Shown piece by piece: positions 51,786-61,819 of a DNA stretch of 64,000 nt. Position 1 is the first letter of the stretch. Each line of letters starts with the position of its first letter. Under the pieces are notes generated by a model. It saw only the letters and a program-made list of their open reading frames with translations. It had not been told where the DNA came from and did no database searches. The position numbers and the translations under genes are program-made. The stretch is from an uncultured Bacilli bacterium. GTDB taxonomy: Bacteria > Bacillota_I > Bacilli_A > RF39 > UBA660. Location: the NCBI GenBank assembly GCA_934168275.1, contig CAKPNA010000004.1, positions 1-64,000 on the forward strand, read 5' to 3'.

Positions 51786-54700
51786 TTATTTATCTTCACT
51801 TAAACTCTTATAATAATTATATCTATCTATTGCCCATTCTTTTTGTTTCTCTAATAACTCATTAGCCTCATCTTTATTTACTAATTTTAAACTAGCATAT
51901 CTATTCTCTGTCATTAAGAATTCATCATATTTATTAAAGTCAACATCATAACTATCAAATGTAAATTTCTTAGTACTAGGATTATATCTAAAACATAATG
52001 AATAACCACATTCTCCTGCTAAACGAGCATTATCAATACTATGTTCCATACCAGTCTTTATTCCATGCTCAATACAAGGGGCATAAGCAATAACTAAAGA
52101 TGGTCCATTATATAAAGAAGCTTCTTTTAATACCTTTAAATATTGTTCTTTATTATAACCAAGATTAACTGATGCTACATATACATGAGGATAACACATA
52201 GCCATTCTTGCTAAATCTTTCTTGTAATTAGTCTTACCTGTTGATGTAAATGATGCAATAGAACCTATATTACTAGACTTTGAAGATTGCCCTCCGGTAT
52301 TGGAATATACTTCAGTATCAAGTACTAATATATTAACATTATTATTAGTACTAATAACATGGTCAATCCCACCATATCCAATATCATAAGCAAATCCGTC
52401 TCCCCCAATTATCCACATAGATTTAGGTACAATATAATCTTTTAATTCTTTTAAAAATGGATGCTTATCATAATCAATACTATTGTATACTTCTAAACAA
52501 GTATCATAATCATCAAAATTATCTAAACACTTACTAAATAATTCATCTTTATTTTCTTCCATATATTTACGAATCTTATTTCTCTTTAAATCAATGCCTA
52601 GTTTAATACCTAATCCATATTCAGCATTATCTTCAAATAAAGAACTTGCCCAAGGAACAGAATAAGGTGTTGATGGTGAACTAGCGCCATATATTGAAGA
52701 ACATCCTGTTGCATTAGCAATAATTAAATTATTATTAAACATCTGTGTTAAGTTCTTAATGTAAGCTGTCTCTCCACAACCGGCACATGCTCCGCTAAAC
52801 TCAAACTTTGGCTGAACAAATCCTAAAGACTTAACATTAACAAACTTCCCACATTCATTTAAATTATTGTTAACTAAATAATCAAACTTATCTTGTTTAA
52901 ACTCATTTCGATCATAATGTTTCATCGTTAGTGCTTTATTGCCTAACTTACCCGGACATACATTAGTACATAATCCACAACCGGTGCAATCTTTATAAGA
53001 TACACTAATTGTATATTTCTTGTCTCTTGGCATAATAGAGTCTATACCATTTGCTTGATTATTATCTTTATCCACTAAGAAAGGTCGAATAACAGCATGT
53101 GGGCAAACAAAAGCACATTGATTACATTGAATACAATTTTCCGGTATCCACATAGGAACATTTTCAGCAATATCCCTTTTCTCATACTTAGTATTACCAC
53201 CCTTAACAACACCATCTTTTTTATCTAAGAAAGCACTGACAGGTAGCTCATCACCCTTAAGAAGACCTATCATTTCATCAAATGACTTATCAGTGTCTTC
53301 TTCATACTTAAGATTTATCCAATCTTTATCTACTTTAACTTCATTTAGATGTGAAAGACTCTTATCCACAACTCTGTTGTTAACTTCTACTATATCAGTA
53401 CCTTTATGACCAAATCTCTTTTCATTTTGCTTTTTCATAATATTAGCTATATCTTCATCATTAATTAAACCAATAATATTAAATATACATCTCTCCATAC
53501 AAGTACTAATCTTATTCTTTAAACCAAGTTCATTAACTAACTTATAAGCATCTATTGTATATAACTTAATATTCTTTAAAGCCATTAAATACTTAACTTT
53601 ATTAGGTAAACTATTCACCAAATCATTATCACTTAAACTAGTATTTAAAATAAGTGTAGCATTATCTTTTACTTTATCTAAAATATCATATTTATATATA
53701 TAACTATCTTTAGATATAACTATTAAACTAGGATTATCTACATAATAAGAAGACTTAATTTCATCCTTAGATATTCTTATATGACTCCTAGTAACTCCAC
53801 CACTCTTTTTAGAATCATATTGAAAATATCCCTGTACATAATAATCAGTATTATCTCCAATAATTTTTATGATATCTTTAGAAGTAGATACCATTCCATC
53901 AGAACCATATCCATATATTAAGAATTCTACCATATCATTAGGTAAATGAAAACTATAATCAACAGGTATTGATAAATGACTAACATCATCATTAATTCCT
54001 ACTGTAAAGTTATGATGTAAATTACCTAATTCCATACTATCATAAATTGCTTTTATACAAGCAGGATTAGTATTTTTAGAAGATAAACCATATCTACCAC
54101 CAACTATATTAATATCTCTCTCTTTTAAAGCTGCTACAACGTCTAAATATAATGGTTCGCCAATAGCAGCACTCTCTTTAGTTCTATCTAATACAGCAAT
54201 ATTCTTAACACTCTTAGGTAATACATTAAGCAAATACTTACTACTAAATGGGCGATATAAATGAACCTCTATTAATCCATACTTTTTACCTAAACTATTT
54301 AAATAATTAATAGTTTCTTTAATAGTTTCACAAACACTACCCATAGCCACTATCACATCAGTAGCATCCTCTGCACCATAATAATTAAATGGTTTATAAT
54401 CACTACCTGCTATAGCATTTATCTTCATCATATAATCATTAACTATATCGCTAACTTTAGCATAGTCATTATTTCTACTCTCCATATTTTGAAAATAAAT
54501 ATCATCATTTTGTGCCGTGCCACGAGTATTAACTTTATTATTAGCCATAGCTCTATCCCTAAACTTAGCTAAAGCTTCTTGATTAATTAATTCTTTAACT
54601 TTATCCATATTCATTAACTTAACTTTATTTATTTCATGACTAGTTCTAAAACCATCAAAGAAATGAATAAAAGGAAGACTAGACTCTATTGCTGATAAAT

Positions 54701-55169
54701 GTGTAATACTAGCCATATGATAAGCTTCACTAACTGAAGAAGAAGCAAGCATGCAAACTCCTGTCATTCTAGTAGCATAAACATCTTGATGATCCCCGAA
54801 TATAGATAAAGCGTGAGTCGATAAACTTCTAGCCGCTACATGTAATACTGCAGGAAGCATCTCACCTGATAATTTATATAAAGTAGGAATCATTAATAAT
54901 AATCCCTGACTAGCTGTAAAAGTACTAGCAAGTATTCCTGACTGTAAAGCCCCATGAATAACACCGGCTGCTCCGGCTTCGGACTGCATCTCTACAACCT
55001 TAACTCTATTTCCCCAAAAGTTTTCTTCTCCATTGCCAGCCATTGTATCGATTTTCTCCGCCATAGGAGAAGAAGGAGTAATAGGATATATTCCACATAA
55101 TTCACTAAACTTATATGCTACGCTACTAACTGCCTCATTTGCATCCATTGTTTTATATTTACTATTCAT
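51786..55169 (-). CDS. nifJ: Pyruvate:ferredoxin (flavodoxin) oxidoreductase
   Basis: Single-chain PFOR, 1127 residues: pyruvate + CoA to acetyl-CoA + CO2 with reduced ferredoxin. In order: domain I with SELCGIYPITPSSPMAE, the gamma-type domain around 410-580, and a two-[4Fe-4S] module (CIQCNQCAFVCPH and CTGCGLCTNVCPG, about 680-760). The TPP domain has CAGCGETAY, GGDGFAYDIGYGG and EVYSNTGGQSSK. It is somewhat shorter than the usual 1170-1190. Indicates anaerobic pyruvate metabolism. AAGGTGG lies before the ATG. Confidence 0.97.
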   Translation of the reverse strand: MNSKYKTMDANEAVSSVAYKFSELCGIYPITPSSPMAEKIDTMAGNGEENFWGNRVKVVEMQSEAGAAGVIHGALQSGILASTFTASQGLLLMIPTLYKLSGEMLPAVLHVAARSLSTHALSIFGDHQDVYATRMTGVCMLASSSVSEAYHMASITHLSAIESSLPFIHFFDGFRTSHEINKVKLMNMDKVKELINQEALAKFRDRAMANNKVNTRGTAQNDDIYFQNMESRNNDYAKVSDIVNDYMMKINAIAGSDYKPFNYYGAEDATDVIVAMGSVCETIKETINYLNSLGKKYGLIEVHLYRPFSSKYLLNVLPKSVKNIAVLDRTKESAAIGEPLYLDVVAALKERDINIVGGRYGLSSKNTNPACIKAIYDSMELGNLHHNFTVGINDDVSHLSIPVDYSFHLPNDMVEFLIYGYGSDGMVSTSKDIIKIIGDNTDYYVQGYFQYDSKKSGGVTRSHIRISKDEIKSSYYVDNPSLIVISKDSYIYKYDILDKVKDNATLILNTSLSDNDLVNSLPNKVKYLMALKNIKLYTIDAYKLVNELGLKNKISTCMERCIFNIIGLINDEDIANIMKKQNEKRFGHKGTDIVEVNNRVVDKSLSHLNEVKVDKDWINLKYEEDTDKSFDEMIGLLKGDELPVSAFLDKKDGVVKGGNTKYEKRDIAENVPMWIPENCIQCNQCAFVCPHAVIRPFLVDKDNNQANGIDSIMPRDKKYTISVSYKDCTGCGLCTNVCPGKLGNKALTMKHYDRNEFKQDKFDYLVNNNLNECGKFVNVKSLGFVQPKFEFSGACAGCGETAYIKNLTQMFNNNLIIANATGCSSIYGASSPSTPYSVPWASSLFEDNAEYGLGIKLGIDLKRNKIRKYMEENKDELFSKCLDNFDDYDTCLEVYNSIDYDKHPFLKELKDYIVPKSMWIIGGDGFAYDIGYGGIDHVISTNNNVNILVLDTEVYSNTGGQSSKSSNIGSIASFTSTGKTNYKKDLARMAMCYPHVYVASVNLGYNKEQYLKVLKEASLYNGPSLVIAYAPCIEHGIKTGMEHSIDNARLAGECGYSLCFRYNPSTKKFTFDSYDVDFNKYDEFLMTENRYASLKLVNKDEANELLEKQKEWAIDRYNYYKSLSEDK

Positions 55170-55189
55170 AATCTCGCCACCTTATTCTA

Positions 55190-55218
55190 ATTATATAACC
55201 TTACATTTATTTTTACAA
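55190..55218 (-). promoter_or_regulatory. nifJ promoter
   Basis: TTGTAA (55213-55218), 17 bp, TATAAT (55190-55195) on the minus strand. Confidence 0.75.
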
Positions 55219-55224
55219 CAAACA

Positions 55225-55836
55225 CTAATTATTACTTAATACTAATTTTCTACAATAACCATCCACCTTATCGCCTATATTTATTTTCATGAGCTTACTA
55301 GCCTCATTATCACTTATATCATGATAATTACTAAATAATCTAATACTTCCATTAGTATATACCACAATATAAGTATTATCATCTAAATAATAAGTACCTA
55401 AAACATCGCCTAATTCTTTATCTTTATAACTAAATAAAGAATAATATTTCTTATAAATACTTAGAATATATCTAATAGCATTTTTATTTTCATTTACAAA
55501 ATTACTAATTAAATATAATTCATTCATACTAGTATCATAGACACTAAATAATATGTTATTATCGCCACTTAAATGTATATCTACATTATTAATACGAAGC
55601 TCAGTTCTTTGATATCTATATACTTTATCTCTATTATCATAAAATAAAATATGTTTAAATTCTACATCATATGTTATAGGGCTTAAATCATCATATAACT
55701 TATCTATTAGAATTCTTAAATCACTTAACTCTCTAAAACTATTTACAAGCATATGATATATACCATCCAAACTAACATAATTTTTATCACATTCATTAAC
55801 TTTTATAAAATCATCTATAACTAACTGACCACTCAT
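55225..55836 (-). CDS. Uncharacterised cytoplasmic protein
   Basis: 203 residues, no family recognised. No signal, no membrane helix and no catalytic motif visible. The sequence alternates helical (SFRELSDLRILIDKLYDDL) and beta-type segments (VEFKHILFYDNRDKVYRYQR, YIVVYTNGSIRLFSNY). The start is the ATG at 55836 after GGAGTG; the frame extends 13 codons upstream without a ribosome-binding site. It lies between the lipoprotein gene and nifJ. Confidence 0.7.
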   Translation of the reverse strand: MSGQLVIDDFIKVNECDKNYVSLDGIYHMLVNSFRELSDLRILIDKLYDDLSPITYDVEFKHILFYDNRDKVYRYQRTELRINNVDIHLSGDNNILFSVYDTSMNELYLISNFVNENKNAIRYILSIYKKYYSLFSYKDKELGDVLGTYYLDDNTYIVVYTNGSIRLFSNYHDISDNEASKLMKINIGDKVDGYCRKLVLSNN

Positions 55837-55875
55837 AATACACACTCCATTATAAATATAACACAAATTGTACAT

Positions 55876-55906
55876 AAAAAAAAGACTTAACTATTTACAA
55901 GTTAAG
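55876..55906 (-). terminator. Terminator after the lipoprotein gene
   Basis: CTTAACT-TGTAAAT-AGTTAAG followed by TCTTTTTTTT on the minus strand. The 5' arm overlaps the last codons. Confidence 0.8.
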
Positions 55907-56463
55907 CCAGCATCAGTATAATTACTTCTTAATGTTGTATAATCTCTATCTAAATTAAACAATACTAAGTTATTATCTGATAATTTATCCATATCAATTG
56001 TATAAACAACTTTATATTGAGCAGCCGAAGTTGTCATAACATCATAAGTAATACCCTCAATATCATCATATCTTGTTTGCGCTAATTTATGTTTATCACT
56101 CAAACCTGATATGTCATATATTGTATCAACAGTTTCTCCTACTATTGTATCTATAACTTTACCAACAACACCATCAACAACCTCAGGTCTCTCGTTTTTA
56201 GTATCTTTATCAGAAGTAGTACCATCAGTTCCTGTACCAACACCATCAGTATGATTATCATCAGCATCTTCTGGTTTATTATAATCATATGTAATAATTA
56301 CTTTCCTAACTTTATTATCTTTATCATAGTCAATATCATAACTCATTTTATTAGTAATGCCATTAGTAGTAATATCCGTTGTACAAGTAGTCATTTTCAT
56401 GTCTTTAGTACCACAACCAGTAAAAAGAACTATTAAACACATAAATAAAACTAATTTCTTCAT
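55891..56463 (-). CDS. Lipoprotein, YehR/DUF1307-like
   Basis: 190 residues. Signal peptide with lipobox LFTGC (Cys at residue 17). It is followed by CTTDITTNGITNKMSYDIDYDKDNKVRKV and, at the C-terminus, YTDAGLTCK, the pattern of the small YehR-type lipoproteins with two framing cysteines. A Gly/Asp/Thr-rich linker of about 35 residues (HTDGVGTGTDGTTSD...) splits the domain. Role unknown; anchored on the outer face. GGGAGG precedes the ATG. Confidence 0.75.
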   Translation of the reverse strand: MKKLVLFMCLIVLFTGCGTKDMKMTTCTTDITTNGITNKMSYDIDYDKDNKVRKVIITYDYNKPEDADDNHTDGVGTGTDGTTSDKDTKNERPEVVDGVVGKVIDTIVGETVDTIYDISGLSDKHKLAQTRYDDIEGITYDVMTTSAAQYKVVYTIDMDKLSDNNLVLFNLDRDYTTLRSNYTDAGLTCK

Positions 56464-56532
56464 ATTTCCCTCCTATTCATTAATAATATAGTCAAAATAT
56501 ATTAATTTATAAATAGAAAGTTTTACCATTTT

Positions 56533-57903
56533 TTAATATTCACAATTGCCAGGAGTTCTAGGATAAGGAATAACATCTCTTATATTATCAATACCTGTTA
56601 AATACATAATAAGTCTTTCAAATCCCATACCAAATCCTGAATGAACAGTTGTACCAAATCTTCTTAAGTTAATATACCATTCTATTTCTTTAGTATCGAT
56701 ATTTAACTCTTTCATACGTGCTACTAACTTATCATAGTCTTCTTCTCTTTGTGAACCGCCCATTAATTCTCCAGAACCTGGGACTTCTAAATCAACTGCT
56801 GCTACTGTCTTATTATCATCATTTAATTTCATATAATATGCTTTTATATCTTTTGGCCAATTTTTAATAAATACTGGTCCATTAAAATAACTAGTTAAAT
56901 ATCTTTCATGCTCTTTAGCTATATCACCATCATAAGTTGGTGTAAATTCCCACTTATTATCAGCTTTAAGCAATATATCTATGGCTTCTTTATGATCAAT
57001 TCTCGCGAACTTAGAATCAATTAACTTGATAAGTTTATCTTTTAATCCATTTTCAACAAACTTATCAAAAAACTCTACTTCTTCTTTAGCATTTTCTAAA
57101 ATATAAGAAACAATATACTTTAAGAAATCTTCTTCTATATTCATAAGTTCTTCTAAATCACAAAAACATATTTCAGGTTCAATCATCCAAAACTCATTAG
57201 CATGTGTCTTAGTATTAGAATTCTCTGTTCTAAATGTTGGCCCAAAAGTATATATCTTTTTAAATGCGTGAGCAAAAGTTTCACCATGTAATTGTCCACT
57301 ACCAGTAATAAATGCTTGTTTACCAAATAAATCTTTCGACATATCAACATGTCCATCTACCATTGGTAAATCATTTAAGTTTAAAGTAGTTAATTTAAAC
57401 ATTTGATCTGAACCTTCACAGTCAGCTGTTGTAATTAATGGTGTATGTACATATACATAATTGTTTTTTCTAAAATACTCATGAATAGCATAAGCTGCTA
57501 AACTTCTAACTCTAAATACTGCTTGAAATAAGTTAGTTCTAGGTCTTAAATATGCCATACTTCTTAAATATTCTCTAGTATGTCTTTTAGGTTGAATAGG
57601 ATAATCTTCTGGGCAATCTCCAAGTAAAATAACTTTGCTAGCCTTTACTTCAATATCTTGTCCAACACCTTCTGATTCAACTACTGTACCAATTACCTTT
57701 ACGGATGCTCCGATATGATACTTACTAATTTCTTCAAAGTCTTCTAAATCCTTTGTATAAACAACTTGAAGACAATCTTGTATTGTACCATCACTTAAAG
57801 AAATAAAACCAAAATTAGCTTGTTTACGATGATTTTTAATCCATCCACATACAGTTATTTCTTTATTTAAATAATCTTTTGTAAATATGTCTTTTATATC
57901 CAT
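56533..57903 (-). CDS. asnS: Asparaginyl-tRNA synthetase
   Basis: Class IIb enzyme, 456 residues. The N-terminal OB domain has VCGWIKNHRKQANFGFISLSDG. The core has TFGPTFRTENSNTKTHANEFWMIEPE (motif 2 region), the GELMGGSQREEDYD segment and motif 3 GFGMGFERLIMYLTG. The Asn-type residues around HANEFW distinguish it from AspRS. It has its own promoter and is preceded by a structured noncoding element. Confidence 0.97.
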   Translation of the reverse strand: MDIKDIFTKDYLNKEITVCGWIKNHRKQANFGFISLSDGTIQDCLQVVYTKDLEDFEEISKYHIGASVKVIGTVVESEGVGQDIEVKASKVILLGDCPEDYPIQPKRHTREYLRSMAYLRPRTNLFQAVFRVRSLAAYAIHEYFRKNNYVYVHTPLITTADCEGSDQMFKLTTLNLNDLPMVDGHVDMSKDLFGKQAFITGSGQLHGETFAHAFKKIYTFGPTFRTENSNTKTHANEFWMIEPEICFCDLEELMNIEEDFLKYIVSYILENAKEEVEFFDKFVENGLKDKLIKLIDSKFARIDHKEAIDILLKADNKWEFTPTYDGDIAKEHERYLTSYFNGPVFIKNWPKDIKAYYMKLNDDNKTVAAVDLEVPGSGELMGGSQREEDYDKLVARMKELNIDTKEIEWYINLRRFGTTVHSGFGMGFERLIMYLTGIDNIRDVIPYPRTPGNCEY

Positions 57904-57930
57904 ACTAATATCATCTCTTTTCTTATTAGA

Positions 57931-57959
57931 ATTATACCAAAAACAATATATAAATGCAA
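57931..57959 (-). promoter_or_regulatory. asnS promoter
   Basis: TTGCAT (57954-57959), 17 bp, TATAAT (57931-57936) on the minus strand. Confidence 0.7.
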
Positions 57960-58014
57960 TTTATTTATTCAAATAGAAATAAATAAATTTGCTTACATTA
58001 CCTCACAATAATGA

Positions 58015-58106
58015 ATTTTCTGTTTCATAGAAGCACCTAAATACTTCATCCGCAGACTTAAATTCCGATAATCACTACCGTACTATAATTTAACTTTACA
58101 GAAAAT
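58015..58106 (-). ncRNA. Structured RNA element of unknown family upstream of asnS
   Basis: About 92 nt closed by ATTTTCTGT/ACAGAAAAT (9 bp). Inside are two hairpins: AAATT/AATTT enclosing CGGTA-GTGAT-TATCG, and GAAGTA-TTTAGG-TGCTTC. The joining segment is AAGTCTGCGGAT. Two pairs are G-U on the minus strand and would be A-C mismatches on the plus strand, so the minus strand is favoured. No T-box, purine, TPP or other riboswitch signature was recognised. A 14-bp hairpin lies just upstream at 58103-58138. Confidence 0.4.
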
Positions 58107-58156
58107 ATATTTGTTTCTATATTAAAACAAATATATTTTTAATATAGTAATTATGT

Positions 58157-58195
58157 AAAAGCTTATAAAACGAATAATATTCTATAAGCTTTTTT
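58157..58195 (-). terminator. Terminator after the small XRE regulator (bidirectional)
   Basis: AAGCTTATA and TATAAGCTT pair around a 14-base loop, with T-rich flanks on both strands. It separates the regulator from the noncoding element and asnS. Confidence 0.7.
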
Positions 58196-58197
58196 AA

Positions 58198-58551
58198 TTA
58201 CTTTAATTTTTTACTAATTAAACTTAAATATCTAGTTGTGTCTTTCATTAGTTTACTATAAAGTACTGGAAACTTTCTTAATTCTCGTACTAAGTTTACT
58301 TCTTCTTTAGATAAATGTGCTAAATAATCAGATTCTTCTTCGCCAACAACAGAAACTTCCCTACCTAACAAATAATCAGCACTAACTCCAAATATATTAA
58401 TCATAGCATTAAATATATCTAAACTTGGTATTCTACTACCATTCTCATAACCACAAATACTAACTTTTGACACCCCTAATAAATCACCCAACTGTTGTTG
58501 AGATAGATTTTGTTCTATTCTTAAGTCTTTAATTCTACTACCAACTATCAT
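58198..58551 (-). CDS. XRE-family transcriptional regulator
   Basis: 117 residues. An N-terminal Cro/CI helix-turn-helix (about 5-62) carries LSQQQLGDLLGVSKVSICGYENG and ADYLLGR. It has a short C-terminal helical tail. AAGAAGG precedes the ATG. It lies downstream of the second ssb. Target genes are not evident. Confidence 0.88.
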   Translation of the reverse strand: MIVGSRIKDLRIEQNLSQQQLGDLLGVSKVSICGYENGSRIPSLDIFNAMINIFGVSADYLLGREVSVVGEEESDYLAHLSKEEVNLVRELRKFPVLYSKLMKDTTRYLSLISKKLK

Positions 58552-58599
58552 ATAAACCTTCTTTCCATAACATTAACACATTTATTATTATACCATTAA

Positions 58600-58935
58600 T
58601 TACTCTTCTTTTGACCTAGCTGAGCTTAAAAAAGTAATTCTCTCAGCCACAACTTCTGTTTTTTTCTTTTTAACGCCTTCAGGATTTTCTACATATCTGC
58701 TTTGAAGTCTTCCTTTAACTCCGATCATATCACCAACTTTGCAGTATTCAGCAGTATTTTCTGCCACTGTTGTCCATAAAACACAATCAACAAAATCAGT
58801 TTCATATTCACCATTTGAATTTTTATAATTACGTGGCACGGCAAGCACTACTGAACTTCTTTTCTTTCCATTATCAAGGACTTTAACTTCCGGTGTATTA
58901 GTAAGTCTTCCAACCAAAATAACATGATTTAACAT
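58600..58935 (-). CDS. ssbB: Second single-stranded DNA-binding protein, tail-less
   Basis: 111 residues: a single OB fold starting MLNHVILVGRLTNTPEV. It ends soon after the fold with no acidic DDLPF tip, unlike SsbA at 46.4 kb. SsbB/YwpH proteins of Bacilli protect incoming DNA during transformation. GGAGG lies 7-8 nt before the ATG. Confidence 0.88.
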   Translation of the reverse strand: MLNHVILVGRLTNTPEVKVLDNGKKRSSVVLAVPRNYKNSNGEYETDFVDCVLWTTVAENTAEYCKVGDMIGVKGRLQSRYVENPEGVKKKKTEVVAERITFLSSARSKEE

Positions 58936-59130
58936 TCTTTTACCTCCTTTCCAAGCGCCATATTAGCACCTAAAAAAAGTAAAAGCAAATTAAAAAAATT
59001 AATATTAGTTAAATAGTTTACTCAAATTTTGTTATTTATAAAATTTATTAACAAAAATTATAACAAAGTTTTGAATAATTAACAAGGAATATTAAAAAGT
59101 CCCAAAATACAAAAAAAATTAATAATTTTA

Positions 59131-59160
59131 AAAAAAGAAAGATATAAACATCTTTAAGAA
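59131..59160 (-). terminator. Terminator at the end of the amidase gene
   Basis: AAAGAT-GTTTAT-ATCTTT followed by CTTTTTTT on the minus strand, overlapping the stop region. Confidence 0.6.
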
Positions 59161-60440
59161 GCAAATTCTACAATTTCGCTTTCTTCTTGTTTATTTCTTT
59201 CCATATTCTTTACAAAAGCATCTGCTATTGCATTTATATATTCATTCTTCTTATTTACTAAAATATCCACATCATTAGCGTTAGTAATATAACCAAGTTC
59301 AAGTAAATAACTTTCGCAAGCAACGTTGCCATTATAATAAAGATTATAATTAGTTTTATCATTTCTATTATCAACATATGCTCCGGTAATTATTCCGCCT
59401 GTTTCTCTTATCATATAATAATAACTTGATTTAGTACTTACATCATAGGCATTGATACCTTTTTCTTCATACTCCTCTAAAGAATGTTTTACATCTTCAT
59501 CAGTAAAATTACGTGTATAAACACCATCATAAAACTTGTTTAATCTACTACGTGATACGCCAATTCCTGTATAATTAACAATATTATTCGCTATATCTCT
59601 AGCGAAATCATAATTTATCCCACTTGCCGTATATACTTCAATACCGCTAACACCCTTAGCACCACTATTAATATGAATAGATATTAAATACTTAGCTTTT
59701 ACTTCATTAGGAATTACTGCTCTTCCTCCAGGACCATATTCATTAATTTTTTTATCACTACTAACTTTACTACTATCCCAAGTTAATCTAGCTTTATATC
59801 CGAGACTATTTAATTTATCTAGTAACAATTTAGCATATTCTACTGTAAAATCTATTTCATCATAACCATTACCATATGCACCTTCATCAGCGCCACCATG
59901 TCCAGCATCAACAACAATATCATAAATATCTTTATCTCGATTCTTTTTTACAATAAAACTCATTGTCCCATACTTATTATCAAAATTAATATCTATCTTA
60001 TTATTTATATCACTCATTGTATAATATACTGCATTATCGTAACTAGTATTATTCTTAACACTGTAATATTTATAGTTAACTACTCCATCTTCGTCAGTAT
60101 AACTAGATCTTAAAAATAAATAATACTTGCCAATTCTTAAACTATCTAAATAAAAACCATCATTAACATTATCAGAAAACTTAATAACACCATCATTATA
60201 AATATAACTAGTTTTCAAGAAAGTTTTACCATTATATAATACTAACTCCATAGTGTCATTTTCCATATTAAACTTACCTTCAATATTTAAATGAACACCA
60301 TATATATAATATTTATCAATTATAACACTATCATCTTCTACTACTATCTTATTGTATGACTCATTTACTTTCATATCATAGATAACAAAACCCGTAAATA
60401 TAATTAGTAATAAAGCTAAAACAGATAAAAAGTATTTCAT
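59154..60440 (-). CDS. N-acetylmuramoyl-L-alanine amidase, membrane-anchored
   Basis: 428 residues. One N-terminal membrane helix (about 3-22), an outer beta-rich domain of about 150 residues, then an Amidase_3 domain. Its zinc site begins VVDAGHGGADEGA, with the Glu in DEIDFTVEYAK and His in ISIHINSG. The conserved SYLLELGYITNANDV lies near the end. It cleaves the sugar-peptide bond of peptidoglycan. The ATG overlaps the sufB stop by one base (TAATG). Confidence 0.92.
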   Translation of the reverse strand: MKYFLSVLALLLIIFTGFVIYDMKVNESYNKIVVEDDSVIIDKYYIYGVHLNIEGKFNMENDTMELVLYNGKTFLKTSYIYNDGVIKFSDNVNDGFYLDSLRIGKYYLFLRSSYTDEDGVVNYKYYSVKNNTSYDNAVYYTMSDINNKIDINFDNKYGTMSFIVKKNRDKDIYDIVVDAGHGGADEGAYGNGYDEIDFTVEYAKLLLDKLNSLGYKARLTWDSSKVSSDKKINEYGPGGRAVIPNEVKAKYLISIHINSGAKGVSGIEVYTASGINYDFARDIANNIVNYTGIGVSRSRLNKFYDGVYTRNFTDEDVKHSLEEYEEKGINAYDVSTKSSYYYMIRETGGIITGAYVDNRNDKTNYNLYYNGNVACESYLLELGYITNANDVDILVNKKNEYINAIADAFVKNMERNKQEESEIVEFAS

Positions 60441-61750
60441 TATTCACCACCAATAACTGAAGATAATAATCTATTTAACTCTACAGCATATTCCATTGGA
60501 AGTTCTTCACGAAAAGCATCAATAAATCCTAAAATAATTAACTCTTTAGCTTTATCTTCATTAATACCTCTTGACATTAAATAAAATAGTTTATCTTCTT
60601 CTATCTTGGAAACAGTTGCTTCATGTTCCAAACTAGAACTACCATTTAAAACTATATTAGTAGGAACTGTATCACTCTTTGATAATTTATCTAAAAGTAT
60701 TGTATCACATTTAACATTACTAACTGAATTAATAGCATTTTTAGCAATTCTAACTGTACCACGATATGTAGCATTACCTCCATTAGAAGCAATTGATTTA
60801 GAAATAATATTACTCTTTGTATTAGGTGCTAAATGAATCATCTTAGCACCTGTATCTTGAATCTGATTTCCACTAGCTGTTGCCACAGTAATACAACTTC
60901 CTCTTGCACCTTTGCCATTCAATATACAGCATGGGTACTTCATATTGCATTTACTACCAACATTACCATCTATCCATTCCATCAAGCCATTTTCTTCAAC
61001 TATAGCTCTTTTGGTAACTAAATTATATACATCATTAGACCAATTTTGAATAGTAGTATAACGACATTTAGAATTCTTACCAACAAATATCTCTACTACC
61101 GCAGCGTGAAGAGCATCTTCTGTATAAGTTGGTGCTGTACATCCCTCTATATAATGAAGTTCACTGTTATCATCAACAATTATTAATGTCCTTTCAAACT
61201 GTCCCATATTCTTACTATTAATTCTAAAATAGCTTTGTAATGGTCTATCTAACTTAGTATCAGGAGGTATGTAAATAAAAGTACCCCCACTCCATACTGC
61301 ACCATTTAGTGCTGTAAATTTATTCTCATCATACTTGACTAACTTATTAAAATACTTTTTAAATAACTCAGGATATTGTCCATATGCACTATCAGTATCA
61401 AGAAATATTACATGCTTATCATCTAATTCTTTTATCATATTATGATATATAACTTCACTATCATACTGTGCCCCAGAACCATCTAAATATTTCTTTTCTG
61501 CATCTATTACTCCTAAATTATTAAATAATTTTCTAACCTCACAACTAACATTATCCCAATTATTAGTAAGATTATCTTCTCTCTTTTTATAATAGTTTAT
61601 ACTATCAAAATCAACCTCTATCTTTGGTCCAAAATTAGGTAAAGGAAGTTCAAGGAACTTATTCAAACTATTTAATCTAAATTCTCTCATATACTCATCT
61701 TCATCTTTAATAGTAGATATTTCTTTAACTACTTCTTTTGTTAATTTCAT
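60440..61750 (-). CDS. sufB: Fe-S cluster assembly protein SufB
   Basis: 436 residues. Part of the SufBCD scaffold that builds Fe-S clusters. It has EDEYMREFRLNSL, GTFIYIPP, YTTIQNWSNDVYNLVTKRA, a region matching the KYPSCIL motif (MKYPCCIL) and NVKCDTILL, the position of the scaffold cysteine. GSSSLEHEATVSKI follows. No sufC, sufD, sufS or sufU is adjacent: upstream is truB, downstream the amidase. Users of its clusters, such as PFOR, are in the window. Confidence 0.94.
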   Translation of the reverse strand: MKLTKEVVKEISTIKDEDEYMREFRLNSLNKFLELPLPNFGPKIEVDFDSINYYKKREDNLTNNWDNVSCEVRKLFNNLGVIDAEKKYLDGSGAQYDSEVIYHNMIKELDDKHVIFLDTDSAYGQYPELFKKYFNKLVKYDENKFTALNGAVWSGGTFIYIPPDTKLDRPLQSYFRINSKNMGQFERTLIIVDDNSELHYIEGCTAPTYTEDALHAAVVEIFVGKNSKCRYTTIQNWSNDVYNLVTKRAIVEENGLMEWIDGNVGSKCNMKYPCCILNGKGARGSCITVATASGNQIQDTGAKMIHLAPNTKSNIISKSIASNGGNATYRGTVRIAKNAINSVSNVKCDTILLDKLSKSDTVPTNIVLNGSSSLEHEATVSKIEEDKLFYLMSRGINEDKAKELIILGFIDAFREELPMEYAVELNRLLSSVIGGE

Positions 61751-61819
61751 ATAAATACTTCCTTTCTAATTAAATACATAAATTATTATACAACATCCCT
61801 CTAGAAAAAAAAAGAATTA

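Noticed and set aside
55836..55875. TATAAT at about 55850 as promoter of the 203-residue protein
   Set aside because: It lies only 14 nt from the ATG with the Shine-Dalgarno directly after it, leaving no room for a transcribed leader.
57904..58197. T-box leader for asnS
   Set aside because: No AGGGTGG-type core and no terminator competing with it; asnS has its own TATAAT promoter downstream of the structured element.
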